A stretch of DNA of 64,000 bases from Alphaproteobacteria bacterium (GCA_024742485.1 JANSYK010000003.1:1089813-1153812), one strand, 5' to 3'. Counted from the stretch's first letter, positions 18,249 to 29,118 are shown. Made by a program: numbers and translations. Notes: generated from the letters alone by a model not told the origin.

Positions 18249-20288
18249 TCACGGATTGGCATCGATCCGAAGATCGAGAAGATCAGGAATGGACCCGGGT
18301 GCGATTTCCAGATTGGCGAGGATCTGTATAACCGGAACAGGGTTCTGCGGATTTGCCCTGACCCGCAGGGATTGCGGATTCGCAAAAAACCGTTCAGCGG
18401 CGCCGGAAACCTGATCGGCAAACGCATCGTTTCCGAGGCTTCGCACCAAGCCATCAAGCTCGTTCAGCAGCTGACCGTTCAATTGCGATTCATCGAGTCC
18501 CTGCTGGGCGGCATACAGGCTGAAAGCTGTTTCCACGCCGCCCTGATTGATCAACTCCATTTCCAGGCCCTTGAGATTAAGGGTTGCGATGACGGCCTCA
18601 ATGCGATGCGGATTTTCAAGGATGGACCTCGGGATACCGCCCAGCGTCGCCCTGGCACTAACAGTGCCAATCTCTCCGAGCTCAACCATCAGATTGTCGA
18701 TGACAAGATCCTGGCTGTCTTCATCCCAGTGCAGCCGAAGGGATTCCGACAGTCGTAGCGTTTCAATGCCCGCTGCCGCGAACAATGCCTCGGCTTCGCT
18801 GTCATCCAGTGAATCGACAGGAATTTCCAGGCCATCGACCGCGATTTCAATACCAGTGGGAACCGGCGGCACGGCAGAGCTCAGCCCCAGGAAATAGCCC
18901 TCGAGGCTGAGTTCCCCCTCGCCAGGTATCCGGGCGTACAGATCTTTCATCGCGGTCGAAATGGACAGGGGAGCAAATAGTCTTGCAATCTCCAACGGAT
19001 CCGGTTCCTGGTCTGCATATGCGGCGGTTTTGATGAACGTCTTCATAGGACCATAGGGGGCAAATTCGATGTCTCCAATCGACATCTTGCCGAGGCTGAA
19101 AGCCCCGTTTGTGCCCATGTCAAATCCTACAGAGGAAATGGAAAACTCATCCAATCCCTCCGCGTCCAGGTTTGAGACGAGCAATTGTCCCATATTGAAC
19201 GACGCGGTCGTATCCGGGTTGTCGGGGTCGGGAAAGGATGCCGTGACACCATCGACGGAAAACCGTCCTATGGCCATGGATCGATAAGTGTCGAATAGCG
19301 CGAGTCCGAATTCCACCGGATCGATCTCTTCGCCCGATAGGCTGGAATCCAGCAAAGGCAGCAAGCTGGTCTCCGGCGGTCCGACATGGATATCCTCATA
19401 GGCGATGCGATCGATGTTGAACCGAACAGGGTCGGCATCGATGTCGTATCCAAGCATGACCATTGAACCGATTGCTGGAAGCAGGGCAGGGTCGTCGCCG
19501 GGTAAGGGGTTGAGCAGGGTGAGAAATGCGCCCAGATCGTAATCGACCAACCGCGTGCTGGCGATCCGCATGGTGACCTCCGACGCGAAATCATCGCCAT
19601 CGTCACCTGAAATGATCTGCGTGCTGCGTCCGGATGAATATTCGCCAATCAGTCCGTCGCGCAAATCCGACAGCGCCAGATCAAGAACTTCGTACTGAAC
19701 AATCGCCGGATCGTCGCTCTCACCGTCTTGCTGGATGGTCAGCGCCAACCGGTCGACTTTGTATTCGCCGACGCGATAGTCGAGTACCTGTTCCAGCAAC
19801 GGGATCCAACGGCTCACCTGGTGCCGGGCGTCTTCGGCGATTTCCGGATAGTATGGCCAGGCGGCCTGAAGGACCTCATATCCCTCTATCGTGGCGTCGA
19901 AGACGACGTCGTCATCCGACTTTGATGTAAGGCGCGCGGTGACCCGTGTGCCGTCAGACAGCGCCATCCTTTCAAATGAAAATCCATTCCTGTCTGAGGC
20001 AAATTCATTGACCTCGAGCGTTGGCGTGATCCACGAAAGTTCGAACGTCACTCCATCCGCGTTTGACTGCTCATCGCCTGGCTCAAGGGTTGTTGAATAG
20101 GAGGCCGTAAATTCGCGGACGGTCAGCAGATCACCATCTTCCTCAGCGGACCGATAGGACATTTCCATGCCGATCTGGGTATTGGACTGAATCCAGACAT
20201 CCAGCGCGGATTTGCCGGTTTCATCCGCAAAGCCTGGTGAGATGACCAAGCTGCTGGCGAATACAAGGGGAATGAACGTCCGCTTCAT
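18249..20288 (-). CDS. large exported protein of unknown function
   Basis: 679 residues from the ATG at 20288 (an in-frame start at 20321 would only add 11 residues). Residues 1-21, with MKRTFIPLVFASSLVISPGFA, form a signal peptide ending before DETGKS. The mature protein is acidic and rich in short hydrophobic beta-like segments and repeated DLALSDLRDG- and SIGDIEFAPYGP-like phrases. It has no cysteines that suggest a lipoprotein and no catalytic motif I recognise. The pattern of many amphipathic strands is reminiscent of periplasmic AsmA- or YdbH-like and other lipid-chute proteins. That likeness is only an impression. It is a single gene between tctA and glnA. Confidence 0.75.
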   Translation of the reverse strand: MKRTFIPLVFASSLVISPGFADETGKSALDVWIQSNTQIGMEMSYRSAEEDGDLLTVREFTASYSTTLEPGDEQSNADGVTFELSWITPTLEVNEFASDRNGFSFERMALSDGTRVTARLTSKSDDDVVFDATIEGYEVLQAAWPYYPEIAEDARHQVSRWIPLLEQVLDYRVGEYKVDRLALTIQQDGESDDPAIVQYEVLDLALSDLRDGLIGEYSSGRSTQIISGDDGDDFASEVTMRIASTRLVDYDLGAFLTLLNPLPGDDPALLPAIGSMVMLGYDIDADPVRFNIDRIAYEDIHVGPPETSLLPLLDSSLSGEEIDPVEFGLALFDTYRSMAIGRFSVDGVTASFPDPDNPDTTASFNMGQLLVSNLDAEGLDEFSISSVGFDMGTNGAFSLGKMSIGDIEFAPYGPMKTFIKTAAYADQEPDPLEIARLFAPLSISTAMKDLYARIPGEGELSLEGYFLGLSSAVPPVPTGIEIAVDGLEIPVDSLDDSEAEALFAAAGIETLRLSESLRLHWDEDSQDLVIDNLMVELGEIGTVSARATLGGIPRSILENPHRIEAVIATLNLKGLEMELINQGGVETAFSLYAAQQGLDESQLNGQLLNELDGLVRSLGNDAFADQVSGAAERFFANPQSLRVRANPQNPVPVIQILANLEIAPGSIPDLLDLRIDANP

Positions 20289-20375
20289 CGTGATTGCCTC
20301 CTGACGCTTTGGGGCGACCATAACAGTTCAGATGACTCCACAACAGACAGATTTGCCCTGTGCGCGGCGGGCAAA

Positions 20376-20403
20376 GAAAAACCCCCGGGATTTGCCGGGG
20401 GTT
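20376..20403 (-). terminator. intrinsic terminator after glnA
   Basis: On the minus strand a 9-base stem AACCCCCGG / CCGGGGGTT with a 6-base loop is followed by a run of T residues, 49 bases after the glnA stop. This is a standard Rho-independent terminator for the glnB-glnA transcript. The stem is symmetrical enough to affect the opposite strand, but no T-run follows there. Confidence 0.88.
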
Positions 20404-20452
20404 GAAAGACGTTGACGGGATGCGGCATGGCCGCATCCGGAAACAAATGCGG

Positions 20453-21862
20453 TCAGACAGAGTAGTACATATCGAACTCGACGGGGTGCGGTGTGTGCTC
20501 GAAACGAATGACTTCTTCCATTTTCAGATCGATATAGGCATCGATCTGATCGTCAAGGAACACACCACCCGCAGTCAGGAACTGGCGATCCTGATCGAGG
20601 CTCTCCATGGCTTCACGAAGCGATGCGGAGACGGTCGGAATCTCCTTCAATTCCTGCGGCGGCAGGTCGTAGAGGTCCTTGTCCATGGCATCGCCGGGAT
20701 GCAGCTTGTTCTTGATGCCATCGAGACCAGCCATCAGCATGGCGGCAAACGCCAGATAGGGGTTGGCGGTAGGATCGGGAAAACGAACTTCCACGCGTTT
20801 TGATTTCGGCGATGAACCGAATGGAATTCGGCAGGAGGCCGACCGGTTGCGTGCCGAATAGGCCAACAGCACGGGAGCTTCAAAACCCGGAACCAACCGT
20901 TTGTAGGAATTGGTCGATGGGTTGGTGAAGGCATTCAGTGCCCGGGCGTGTTTGATGATACCGCCGATGTAGTAGAGGCAGGACTCCGAAAGGCCGGCAT
21001 ATTCGTCACCGGCAAAGGTCGGTTTGCCGTCCTTCCAGATCGACTGGTGCACATGCATGCCTGTGCCATTGTCGCCATAAACGGGCTTCGGCATGAACGT
21101 CGCCGTCTTGCCGTAGGCATTGGCAACCTGATGCACGACATATTTGTAGATCTGCAATTTGTCGGCATTGACCGTCATCGAGTCGAACAGGATGCCGAGT
21201 TCGTGCTGCGCGGCTGCAACTTCATGATGGTGTTTTTCAACCGTAACGCCCATTTCCGCCATCACGGTCAGCATTTCCGACCGCATGTCCTGCGCACTGT
21301 CGACCGGCGGCACGGGGAAGTATCCGCCCTTGGTGCGCGGCCGGTGCCCGAGGTTGCCCACTTCATATTCGGCGTCATTGTTGGATGGCAGCTCGCCGCT
21401 ATCAAGAGCAAAACCGGTATTGTAGGGATCGGTCGAGAAACGGACATCATCAAAGACGAAGAACTCGGCTTCCGGCCCCACGTAAACGGTATCACCCACG
21501 CCCGAAGCCTGAAGATAGGCTTCTGCCTTCTTTGATGTGCCGCGAGGGTCACGGCCATAGGGCTCACCGGAAATCGGATCAAGAATGTCGCACATGATGG
21601 CCATGGTTGACTGCGCGAAAAACGGATCGGTATGCGCCGATCCGGTGTCGGGCATCAACACCATGTCGGACTCATTGATGGCCTTCCAACCGGCGATCGA
21701 GGAACCATCGAACATGACGCCATCGGCAAACATGTCTTCGTCCACCACGCTGGAATCCATGGTGACATGCTGCATTTTACCGCGCGGATCGGTAAAGCGA
21801 AGATCGACAAACTTGACGTCATTGTCCTTGATTTGCTTGAGAATATCAGAAGCACTCGTCAT
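20453..21862 (-). CDS. glnA: glutamine synthetase type I
   Basis: 469 residues, the normal GSI-beta length. Visible motifs are the [11 protein letters not shown]-terminal strand, [18 protein letters not shown], the metal/ATP blocks FVFDDVRF and [30 protein letters not shown], and the arginine/ammonia region [12 protein letters not shown]. The adenylylation tyrosine lies in [10 protein letters not shown] near residue 400, so the enzyme is expected to be controlled by GlnE. It makes glutamine from glutamate and ammonia in the cytosol. It follows glnB by 57 bases. A hairpin in that gap may set the ratio of the two products. Confidence 0.98.
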   Translation of the reverse strand: MTSASDILKQIKDNDVKFVDLRFTDPRGKMQHVTMDSSVVDEDMFADGVMFDGSSIAGWKAINESDMVLMPDTGSAHTDPFFAQSTMAIMCDILDPISGEPYGRDPRGTSKKAEAYLQASGVGDTVYVGPEAEFFVFDDVRFSTDPYNTGFALDSGELPSNNDAEYEVGNLGHRPRTKGGYFPVPPVDSAQDMRSEMLTVMAEMGVTVEKHHHEVAAAQHELGILFDSMTVNADKLQIYKYVVHQVANAYGKTATFMPKPVYGDNGTGMHVHQSIWKDGKPTFAGDEYAGLSESCLYYIGGIIKHARALNAFTNPSTNSYKRLVPGFEAPVLLAYSARNRSASCRIPFGSSPKSKRVEVRFPDPTANPYLAFAAMLMAGLDGIKNKLHPGDAMDKDLYDLPPQELKEIPTVSASLREAMESLDQDRQFLTAGGVFLDDQIDAYIDLKMEEVIRFEHTPHPVEFDMYYSV

Positions 21863-21896
21863 TTATTTTCCCTCATTTGAGAATGTAGATTGTACA

Positions 21897-21917
21897 GGCA
21901 CCGGGAAGGTCGGTGCC
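21897..21917 (-). other. hairpin between glnB and glnA
   Basis: A 6-base perfect stem GGCACC / GGTGCC with a 9-base loop lies in the 57-base gap between glnB and glnA. No T-run follows, so it looks like a processing or stability element, not a terminator. Many organisms have separate levels of glnA mRNA from the glnBA operon. Confidence 0.4.
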
Positions 21918-21919
21918 GC

Positions 21920-22318
<399 letters not shown>

Positions 22319-22339
22319 TCATTCACTTGTCATCCCTGA

Positions 22340-22355
22340 TGCATAAGCCGTGCCA
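22340..22355 (-). promoter_or_regulatory. sigma-54 promoter of glnB-glnA
   Basis: On the minus strand TGGCAC-GGCTT-ATGCA matches the sigma-54 consensus TGGCAC-N5-TTGCA at all but one position and has the correct GG to GC spacing. It lies about 82 bases before the glnB start, on the strand that transcribes glnB and glnA. NtrC control is therefore expected, as in other alphaproteobacterial glnBA operons. Confidence 0.82.
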
Positions 22356-22428
22356 AATCACCCCCACGACAGAAAAATCTGCCAATATATTTCATGGCAG
22401 GCATTTCATCGTCGATTGCCGCATTTCT

Positions 22429-22445
22429 GTGCCGGTTCAAGGCAC
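22429..22445. promoter_or_regulatory. inverted repeat upstream of the sigma-54 promoter, possible activator site
   Basis: GTGCC-N7-GGCAC, a 17-base dyad, lies about 75-90 bases upstream of the sigma-54 promoter, a normal enhancer distance. Its half-sites have the opposite order to the textbook NtrC site (TGCACC-N5-GGTGCA), so assignment to NtrC is weak. The 351-base gap from 22259 to 22609 holds this, the promoter, and otherwise only AT-rich sequence ahead of the divergent nnrDE gene. Confidence 0.35.
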
Positions 22446-22609
22446 GAAAAAAAGGCGTGAATGTTCAATTGTGTGCGGACGTCGCATGCCTGAGTTCAAT
22501 TTATGATCAAAAAATAGGCAATTGAACAACAATTAGGCAAACTGTGACCTCATTGTGACCTTGTTTCGACCCAGGCATTGCGTCAAAACGAAGTCTGGAG
22601 GCCAATTGA

Positions 22610-24115
22610 ATGAGCAGTGCGGCAGAACCCCTTATCTTGCCAGCAGAGATGGCGACCATTGATCAATCTGCCATAGGCAGTGGCATTGATGGCTATCGGC
22701 TGATGGATGCGGCAGGTTCTGCCATATCGGCCTGCATTCTTTGCCATTACGGGAGCGCAAAAGAAGTCATCGTATTGTGCGGGCCAGGAAACAATGGAGG
22801 AGACGGCTACGTTGCTGCCCGCAGACTGCGGGAGTCCGGTGTGTCCGTCACAATATCATCCCTTGTTGATCCGGCCACATTGCGCGGCGATGCCGCAAGG
22901 GCACGTGATGATTGGGATGGACCTATCGGCACCCTGGAAACGATCACCCTTTCTGATGAATCGGTCGTTTTGGACGCGTTGTTTGGCGGCGGTCTGGACC
23001 GCCCCATCGTGGGCGTCGCGGGGGCGGTCATCGAGACAATCAATGCCCGACGATTATCGGTCGTATCCGCCGATCTGCCGTCGGGTGTCTCGGGTGCGTC
23101 CGGTGAAATATTCGGTGCGGCCTTCAAGGCTGAGCATACGGTGACATTTGCCGCCGCCAGGCCCGGTCACTATCTGCAGCCCGGAGCCGGGTTGTGCGGT
23201 CAGTTGCAGGTCGTGGATATCGGAATACCGGACCGTTTCCTGAATGCCGATCAACGCAATCTCTGGCTCAACGGACCTGCTGTGTGGCGAGACCAAACCC
23301 CTGAGAGACGACCGACCGGCCACAAATATGACAACGGGCATCTTGGTATCTTCAGTGGCGCATTTGCGCGAACCGGCGCGGCAAGGCTTGCAGCTTCGGC
23401 GGGGCTAAGAGCGGGGGCAGGGCTGGTGACCCTCCTGGCCCCAGGGGCTGCACTGGCATCGAATGCGGCCCATTTGACCGCAATCATGCTGCAACGGGTG
23501 GATGACCAGGAAGATCTGGATGAATTGCTTCGCGACACGCGCATGAATTGTTTTGTGCTGGGACCGGCCTTCGGGGTTGGTCAGAAAGCCCGTGAATTTG
23601 TCCATTCGCTTGCCCGGTGCGGAAATCCTCTGGTGCTGGACGCCGATGGATTGACGGCTTTTTCCGATCAGCCCCAATCACTTGGCGAGTGGTTTGCCGG
23701 CAAGCCTGTACGCCTGCTTTTGACCCCGCACCATGGAGAGTTCGCAAGACTGTTTCCGGATCTGGTTGCCGATGCTTCGCTGTCGAAAGTGGACCGCGCC
23801 AGGGCCGCGGCGCGGCAATCGAATGCCGTCGTCCTTTATAAGGGACCAGATACGGTGGTTGCGTCTCCAGATGGACGAGCCGTGATCAATGCAAATGCGC
23901 CCGCCTGGCTGGCAACAGCCGGATCCGGGGACTGCCTGGCCGGTGTGGCCGGTGGTCTGATCGCAAAGGGCATGCCGGTTTTTGAAGCCGCCGCAGCCGC
24001 GGCGTATCTGCATGGTGCTGCGGGGCATGCGGCGGGGCAGGGGCTCACCGCGGAGGACCTACCTCTTCATCTACCCTCATTGGCCTCTCTGGACGCAGGT
24101 GACACAAATGAATAG
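22610..24115 (+). CDS. nnr: bifunctional NAD(P)H-hydrate epimerase / ADP-dependent NAD(P)H-hydrate dehydratase
   Basis: 501 residues made of two fused domains. The N-terminal YjeF epimerase domain (about residues 1-215) has VIVLCGPGNNGGDGYVAAR and SADLPSGVSG. The C-terminal ribokinase-like dehydratase domain (about 225-500) has YDNGHLGIFSG, LVLDADGLTAF, LLTPHHGEFARLF and ATAGSGDCLAGVAGGLIAKG. Together they repair hydrated NADH and NADPH: the epimerase interconverts R and S forms, and the dehydratase restores the S form using ADP. The ATG follows GGAGG. Its 3' end overlaps the small cupin gene by 8 bases. Confidence 0.95.
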   Translation: MSSAAEPLILPAEMATIDQSAIGSGIDGYRLMDAAGSAISACILCHYGSAKEVIVLCGPGNNGGDGYVAARRLRESGVSVTISSLVDPATLRGDAARARDDWDGPIGTLETITLSDESVVLDALFGGGLDRPIVGVAGAVIETINARRLSVVSADLPSGVSGASGEIFGAAFKAEHTVTFAAARPGHYLQPGAGLCGQLQVVDIGIPDRFLNADQRNLWLNGPAVWRDQTPERRPTGHKYDNGHLGIFSGAFARTGAARLAASAGLRAGAGLVTLLAPGAALASNAAHLTAIMLQRVDDQEDLDELLRDTRMNCFVLGPAFGVGQKAREFVHSLARCGNPLVLDADGLTAFSDQPQSLGEWFAGKPVRLLLTPHHGEFARLFPDLVADASLSKVDRARAAARQSNAVVLYKGPDTVVASPDGRAVINANAPAWLATAGSGDCLAGVAGGLIAKGMPVFEAAAAAAYLHGAAGHAAGQGLTAEDLPLHLPSLASLDAGDTNE

Positions 24116-24467
24116 CAACCCGGAAACTGCACCCGAATCCGGCAATTTGTTTGACGGGGTCCCGGACACACCGTTGAAGGATGAGCAGTTCGATATTCTG
24201 TATGCACAACGGAATCTCAAGATCGAACGCATCCTCTCGACCGGGCAACGCACAGCCGATGGTGAATGGTACGATCAGGCAGAAGATGAGTGGGTTGTGT
24301 TGCTCTCCGGCGCGGCTCGTCTGTTCATCGAGGGCGAGGCGCAGGACCGGTCATTGCAGCCGGGTGACTGGATTCTGCTTCCGGCCCATTGCCGGCATCG
24401 GGTGACCTGGACCCAACAGCACCCCGTGACCACCTGGCTGGCGGTCCACGTTACGCCCCAGAGATGA
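24108..24467 (+). CDS. small single-domain cupin protein
   Basis: 119 residues from the ATG at 24108, inside the last codons of the preceding repair enzyme gene; the longer frame upstream is its shadow. The core cupin motif is visible: the region DEWVVLLSGAARLFIEGEAQDRSL then LQPGDWILLPAHCRHRVTWT (shown in parts), with two histidines in HCRH and a Trp-rich end. These small cupins are common in proteobacteria, often described as phosphoribosylaminoimidazole-like or cupin_2 proteins with no known reaction. Overlap by 8 bases with the NAD(P)HX repair gene suggests coupled translation, but not necessarily a shared pathway. Confidence 0.85.
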   Translation: MNSNPETAPESGNLFDGVPDTPLKDEQFDILYAQRNLKIERILSTGQRTADGEWYDQAEDEWVVLLSGAARLFIEGEAQDRSLQPGDWILLPAHCRHRVTWTQQHPVTTWLAVHVTPQR

Positions 24468-24495
24468 GTGTTCAATCACACCCCAATCACGGGCA

Positions 24496-25299
24496 TCAGG
24501 CAACCCGTTTCTGCAACTCCATGGCAGCCTGCGGTGCCCTGATCTTACCTTCGTGTATGAAGTAGACATAAACGTCCCTTGGCTCGACCGGCGGCTTTCG
24601 ATCCGGATTGGCCAGGGGAAGGTCATCCGGTAATTCGCCCGTCGCCCATCGGCCCGCCCGCGCGGCCCATTGATCAAGTGCCTTTTTTGTGTAGGCGGTC
24701 GGAACAGTGTCCTTGCCGCGCTGCAGCCGTGCATAAATGAAGCCAGCCGTAACGTCGGCAATCTCCGGATAGGTCAGATGCTGCGCATAAACGATCGCGA
24801 CACCATGCTTTGCCGCCAGCTGCACAAATTCCGGGGTCGCAAAACTCTCATGCCGCACTTCCACCGCATGCTTCAAGGCTATGCCGTCGCGTGAGGCCGG
24901 CAGCATGGTCAAAAACGCGTTGAAATCATCCGGATCAAATCGTTTTGTGGGAGCGAACTGCCAGAGCAATGGCCCCAGGCGGTCTCCAAGTTCGGTGATC
25001 CCGGAGCCAATGAAGCGTTCCAGGGATTCACCGGATTCAGCCAGAACCTTGCGATTGGTGACAAAACGGTTGCCTTTCAGGGTGAACACAAACCCGTCGG
25101 GAGTTTCGGACGCCCATTTTGCGAATGTCGCCGGTTTCTGGCTGCCATAATAGGTGCCGTTGACTTCGATGGTTGCAAGTTGCCGGCTGGCATAGTGCAG
25201 CTCTTCCTTCTGGCGCAGCGTGTCCGGATAAAAGGTGCCGCGCCACGGTGCAAAGGTCCAGCCACCGATGCCCGCCCGTATGGTGCCGCTCTTGGCCAC
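24496..25299 (-). CDS. DUF72 family protein
   Basis: 267 residues. The N-terminus IRAGIGGWTFAPWRGTFYPD is the DUF72 (YecE-like) signature, followed by LATIEVNGTYYGSQ, GFVFTLKGNRFVTN and the middle block LLWQFAPTKRFD. The C-terminal block DVYVYFIHEGKIRAPQAAMEL completes the TIM-barrel-like fold. No reaction is known for the family. It lies 21 bases after uvrA on the same strand, so it may be in the SOS-controlled uvrA transcript. Confidence 0.9.
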   Translation of the reverse strand: MAKSGTIRAGIGGWTFAPWRGTFYPDTLRQKEELHYASRQLATIEVNGTYYGSQKPATFAKWASETPDGFVFTLKGNRFVTNRKVLAESGESLERFIGSGITELGDRLGPLLWQFAPTKRFDPDDFNAFLTMLPASRDGIALKHAVEVRHESFATPEFVQLAAKHGVAIVYAQHLTYPEIADVTAGFIYARLQRGKDTVPTAYTKKALDQWAARAGRWATGELPDDLPLANPDRKPPVEPRDVYVYFIHEGKIRAPQAAMELQKRVA

Positions 25300-25320
25300 G
25301 AGAGCCTCCTGTGATTGAGC

Positions 25321-28239
25321 CTATTCGGCGGCCTCTGTGGTTTTTGAGGGCCGTCTCTGCAAGAGGGCCCTCAAATATTGGCCGGTATAGGATTGATCGT
25401 TGTTCGCAACCTCTTCTGGCGATCCGATGGCAACGATCTCGCCGCCACCGTCACCGCCCTCCGGTCCAAGATCGATGATATGGTCGGCCGTCTTGATCAC
25501 TTCGAGATTGTGTTCGATTACCACGACGGAGTTGCCTTGATTGACAATCTCGTGCAGCACGTCCAGCAGTTTCGCCACGTCGTGAAAATGCAAGCCGGTG
25601 GTTGGTTCGTCCAGAATGTAAAGAGTTCTGCCGGTGGATCGCTTTGACAGTTCCTTTGCAAGCTTGACCCTTTGGGCTTCGCCGCCTGACAAGGTTGTTG
25701 CCTGCTGTCCAACCTTTATATAGCCCAGTCCGACCCGCCGAAGTGTGTCCAGCTTGTCGCGGACCGCGGGAACGGCTGAAAAGAACTCGCAGCCTTCCTC
25801 GACCGTCATCCCGAGGACATCGGCGATCGACTTGCCCTTGAATGTAACCTCCAGCGTTTCGCGGTTGTAGCGCTGTCCATGACAGACATCGCAGGTCACA
25901 TAGACATCCGGCAGGAAATGCATCTCGATCTTGATGACACCGTCGCCCTGGCACGCCTCGCACCGACCGCCCTTCACGTTGAATGAAAACCGGCCCGGCA
26001 GATAGCCGCGCGCCTTGGCTTCCGGGAGCCCGGCGAACCAGTCGCGAATGGGCGTAAACGCGCCAGTATAGGTCGCGGGATTGGATCGCGGCGTGCGGCC
26101 GATCGGTGATTGATCGATGTCGATCACCTTGTCGATATGTTGCAATCCGTCAATCCGCTCATGGGCGGCCGGATTATCCCGCGCACCCATGACCCGGCGA
26201 GCCGCCGCCTTGTAGAGCGTCTCGATAAGAAAGGTCGATTTGCCGCCACCCGATACGCCTGTCACGGCGGTAAAGACCCCCAGGGGAATGCTTGCCGATA
26301 TGTTCTTCAGATTGTTGGCATTGGCTCCGACCACGCTGATTTGCCGCTTTTTGTCGATCTTCCGCCGTTCGGCCGGAATTGCCACCTCCAGCGAACCCGA
26401 AAGATATTGGCCTGTAAGGGATTTGGGTGCCGACATGATCTTTTGCGGCGTTCCCTTGGCGACAATTTCACCGCCGTGAATACCTGCCGCCGGTCCGATG
26501 TCGACGACATAGTCGGCGCTCAATATCGCATCTTCGTCGTGTTCGACCACAATCACCGTGTTGCCGATGTCACGCAGACGCTTCAGCGTTTCAAGCAGCC
26601 GTGCATTGTCGCGCTGGTGCAGACCGATCGACGGCTCGTCCAGCACATAGAGGACACCAGTCAGACCCGATCCGATCTGTGAGGCGAGGCGTATCCGCTG
26701 GCTCTCGCCTCCCGAAAGCGTTCCTGAATTGCGGGACAGCGTGAGATAGTCGAGGCCCACATCATTGAGAAATTTCAGCCGGTCACGAATTTCCTTGAAG
26801 ATCCGCCCGGCGATCTCATTTTGCTTGTCAGTCAGTTTCTCCGGCAGTGTCGAGAACCATTGTCCCGCATCGCGTATCGACATCTCGGTCACCAGACCGA
26901 CATGCAGACCCGCTATCTTGACGGCTTTCGCTTCCGGTTTCAGGCGGTACCCTTCACAGGCCGGGCAGTCGGCGGCGGCCATATAGCGTTCGATTTCCTC
27001 GCGCGCCCAGGCCGAGTCGGTTTCCTTCCATCGCCGCTGCAGGTTGGGAATAATGCCCTCGAAATTCTTGGTTGTCTTGTAGGACCGCAGACCGTCATCA
27101 TAGTGGAATTCGATCTTGTCGTCGGTACCGCGCAGGATGGCCTCACGCGCTGTCTCGGGCAGTTCGTTCCAGCGGTCACCCAGTTTGAATCCAAAATGGC
27201 GTCCCAACGCTTCGAGCGTTTGACCATAATAGGGGGAACTGGATTTGGCCCATGGTGCGATGGCTCCGTCTCGCAGCGTCCGGCCGGGCTCGGGTATGAT
27301 CAGCGCCGGATCGATTTTCTGCTGCGTACCAAGCCCGTCGCAGGTTGGACAGGCGCCGAACGGGTTGTTGAATGAAAACAACCTCGGCTCGATCTCCGGA
27401 ATGGTGAATCCCGACACCGGGCAGGCAAATCGCTCCGAGAAAACCAGCCGTTCATGGGTTTCGTTCTTTGACTTGTTGGCACTGCCACCGGATGTTTCAT
27501 CGTCCGGCAGAGGCCTGTCAGCAAATTCGGCAACGGCTAGCCCGTCGGCAAGACGCAAACAGGTCTCCAGACTGTCGGCGAGGCGGGCCGCAAGGTCTTC
27601 CCGAACCACAACGCGGTCGACGACCACATCGATATCGTGCTTGAACTTCTTGTCGAGCGGCGGGACATCGGCAATTTCGTAGTAGACCCCATCCACCTTG
27701 ACCCGCTGGAAGCCCTTTTTCATCAGTTCGGCAAGTTCCTTGCGATATTCGCCCTTGCGGCCGCGCACCAGCGGTGCGAGGACGAACAGCCGTGTGCCTT
27801 CTTCCAGTGCCATGACCCGGTCAACCATCTGGCTGACTGTCTGGCTCTCGATCGGCAAGCCGGTTGCCGGCGAATAGGGGATGCCCACGCGTGCAAAGAG
27901 CAGGCGCAGATAGTCGTAAATCTCGGTCACGGTTCCCACGGTTGACCGGGGGTTGCGCGAGGTTGTCTTCTGCTCGATGGATATTGCCGGTGAAAGTCCG
28001 TCGATCTGGTCGACATCCGGCTTCTGCATCATCTCCAGGAACTGCCGGGCATAGGCCGACAGGCTCTCGACATATCGCCGCTGGCCCTCCGCATAGATCG
28101 TATCGAATGCCAGCGACGATTTGCCAGAACCGGAAAGGCCGGTCATGACAATCAGCTTGTTGCGTGGCAGGTCGAGATCAACGCTCTTGAGATTGTGCTC
28201 GCGGGCGCCACGGATGGAAATGGTTTTCAGTTCGCTCAT
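25321..28239 (-). CDS. uvrA: excinuclease ABC subunit A
   Basis: 972 residues, normal for UvrA. There are two ABC ATPase modules: the first Walker A is [14 protein letters not shown] near residue 35, and the second is [15 protein letters not shown] near residue 650. The zinc-finger blocks [10 protein letters not shown] and [16 protein letters not shown]...[10 protein letters not shown] and the paired [12 protein letters not shown] / [12 protein letters not shown] signatures are present. UvrA recognises bulky DNA lesions and loads UvrB in nucleotide excision repair. The promoter overlaps a LexA box shared with ssb. Confidence 0.98.
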   Translation of the reverse strand: MSELKTISIRGAREHNLKSVDLDLPRNKLIVMTGLSGSGKSSLAFDTIYAEGQRRYVESLSAYARQFLEMMQKPDVDQIDGLSPAISIEQKTTSRNPRSTVGTVTEIYDYLRLLFARVGIPYSPATGLPIESQTVSQMVDRVMALEEGTRLFVLAPLVRGRKGEYRKELAELMKKGFQRVKVDGVYYEIADVPPLDKKFKHDIDVVVDRVVVREDLAARLADSLETCLRLADGLAVAEFADRPLPDDETSGGSANKSKNETHERLVFSERFACPVSGFTIPEIEPRLFSFNNPFGACPTCDGLGTQQKIDPALIIPEPGRTLRDGAIAPWAKSSSPYYGQTLEALGRHFGFKLGDRWNELPETAREAILRGTDDKIEFHYDDGLRSYKTTKNFEGIIPNLQRRWKETDSAWAREEIERYMAAADCPACEGYRLKPEAKAVKIAGLHVGLVTEMSIRDAGQWFSTLPEKLTDKQNEIAGRIFKEIRDRLKFLNDVGLDYLTLSRNSGTLSGGESQRIRLASQIGSGLTGVLYVLDEPSIGLHQRDNARLLETLKRLRDIGNTVIVVEHDEDAILSADYVVDIGPAAGIHGGEIVAKGTPQKIMSAPKSLTGQYLSGSLEVAIPAERRKIDKKRQISVVGANANNLKNISASIPLGVFTAVTGVSGGGKSTFLIETLYKAAARRVMGARDNPAAHERIDGLQHIDKVIDIDQSPIGRTPRSNPATYTGAFTPIRDWFAGLPEAKARGYLPGRFSFNVKGGRCEACQGDGVIKIEMHFLPDVYVTCDVCHGQRYNRETLEVTFKGKSIADVLGMTVEEGCEFFSAVPAVRDKLDTLRRVGLGYIKVGQQATTLSGGEAQRVKLAKELSKRSTGRTLYILDEPTTGLHFHDVAKLLDVLHEIVNQGNSVVVIEHNLEVIKTADHIIDLGPEGGDGGGEIVAIGSPEEVANNDQSYTGQYLRALLQRRPSKTTEAAE

Positions 28240-28391
28240 TGTCTCCGTCCGCGATCGCAGATTTGCCTGAATTCATCAGGGAAGGGTGGTCGTATTTCGT
28301 CGACGTTGCAGGAGGCACGCCGCGCTCTAATGTAGGTTCAGTTCAGTCAATGTCGAGCTGTGCGAGGCACTTTGCCACCGACGGGAATCAT

Positions 28392-28431
28392 TTGACAAGA
28401 CACTATATTGCAAATAGAACATAATGTGAAC
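28392..28431. promoter_or_regulatory. LexA box with overlapping divergent promoters for uvrA and ssb
   Basis: GAAC-ATAATGT-GAAC at 28417-28431 is an exact alphaproteobacterial LexA direct-repeat box (GAAC-N7-GAAC). A minus-strand promoter, TTCACA-N17-TATAGT, uses 28430-28402 and overlaps the box, serving uvrA. A plus-strand promoter, TTGACA (28392-28397)-N17-TAGAAC, also ends in the box, serving ssb. One repressor site can therefore control both genes. The rest of the 315-base gap between uvrA and ssb holds only the ssb leader. Confidence 0.88.
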
Positions 28432-28554
28432 AAAAAGCTCCTGTGGATAGTGATATGGGGCCGGCCACTGGATGGCAGGATCGTCTATTGTCGCCACAAC
28501 GGAATTACCGGACCTTTTGTAAGGTGGCCGGAGCACATTTGTGAGGATTTGGTC

Positions 28555-29025
28555 ATGGCAGGCAGTGTCAATAAAGTCATTCTGGTGGGAAATCTCGGGG
28601 CTGATCCCGAAATTCGCAGAACGCAGGATGGTCGGCCGATTGCCAATCTGCGGGTGGCGACATCCGAAAGCTGGCGTGACCGCAACAGCGGCGAACGGCG
28701 TGAGCGAACGGAATGGCACCGCGTTGTGATCTTCAACGAAGGTCTTTGCAAGATCGCGGAACAATATCTGCGCAAGGGCTCCAAAATCTATCTTGAAGGT
28801 CAATTGCAGACCCGCAAATGGCAGGATCAGAGCGGCCAGGACAGATATTCGACCGAGGTCGTTCTTCAGGGCTTCAACTCCTCATTGACCATGCTCGATG
28901 GGCGGTCCGATTCCCAAGGCGCGCCTGGCGGCGGCTTTGGTGACAATCAGCAGGATTCCGGACCCTCCGCCCCCTCACAGGAGGGCGGATTTTCACGTGA
29001 TATGGATGATGAAATTCCGTTTTGA
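28555..29025 (+). CDS. ssb: single-stranded DNA-binding protein
   Basis: 156 residues from the ATG at 28555; a longer frame upstream is rejected. The N-terminus [20 protein letters not shown] and the OB-fold blocks [22 protein letters not shown] and [16 protein letters not shown] region are standard. A glycine-, serine- and proline-rich linker leads to the conserved acidic tail MDDEIPF, which recruits repair and replication partners. It is controlled by the LexA box shared with uvrA. Confidence 0.97.
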   Translation: MAGSVNKVILVGNLGADPEIRRTQDGRPIANLRVATSESWRDRNSGERRERTEWHRVVIFNEGLCKIAEQYLRKGSKIYLEGQLQTRKWQDQSGQDRYSTEVVLQGFNSSLTMLDGRSDSQGAPGGGFGDNQQDSGPSAPSQEGGFSRDMDDEIPF

Positions 29026-29118
29026 TGGAAACCTGAACAGTCGTCGACCATCACTACCGGCTTGGTCCACGGCACGGATACAGCAATCGAGAAGTGGGGA
29101 TCTGGCCCGTTGTCATTG

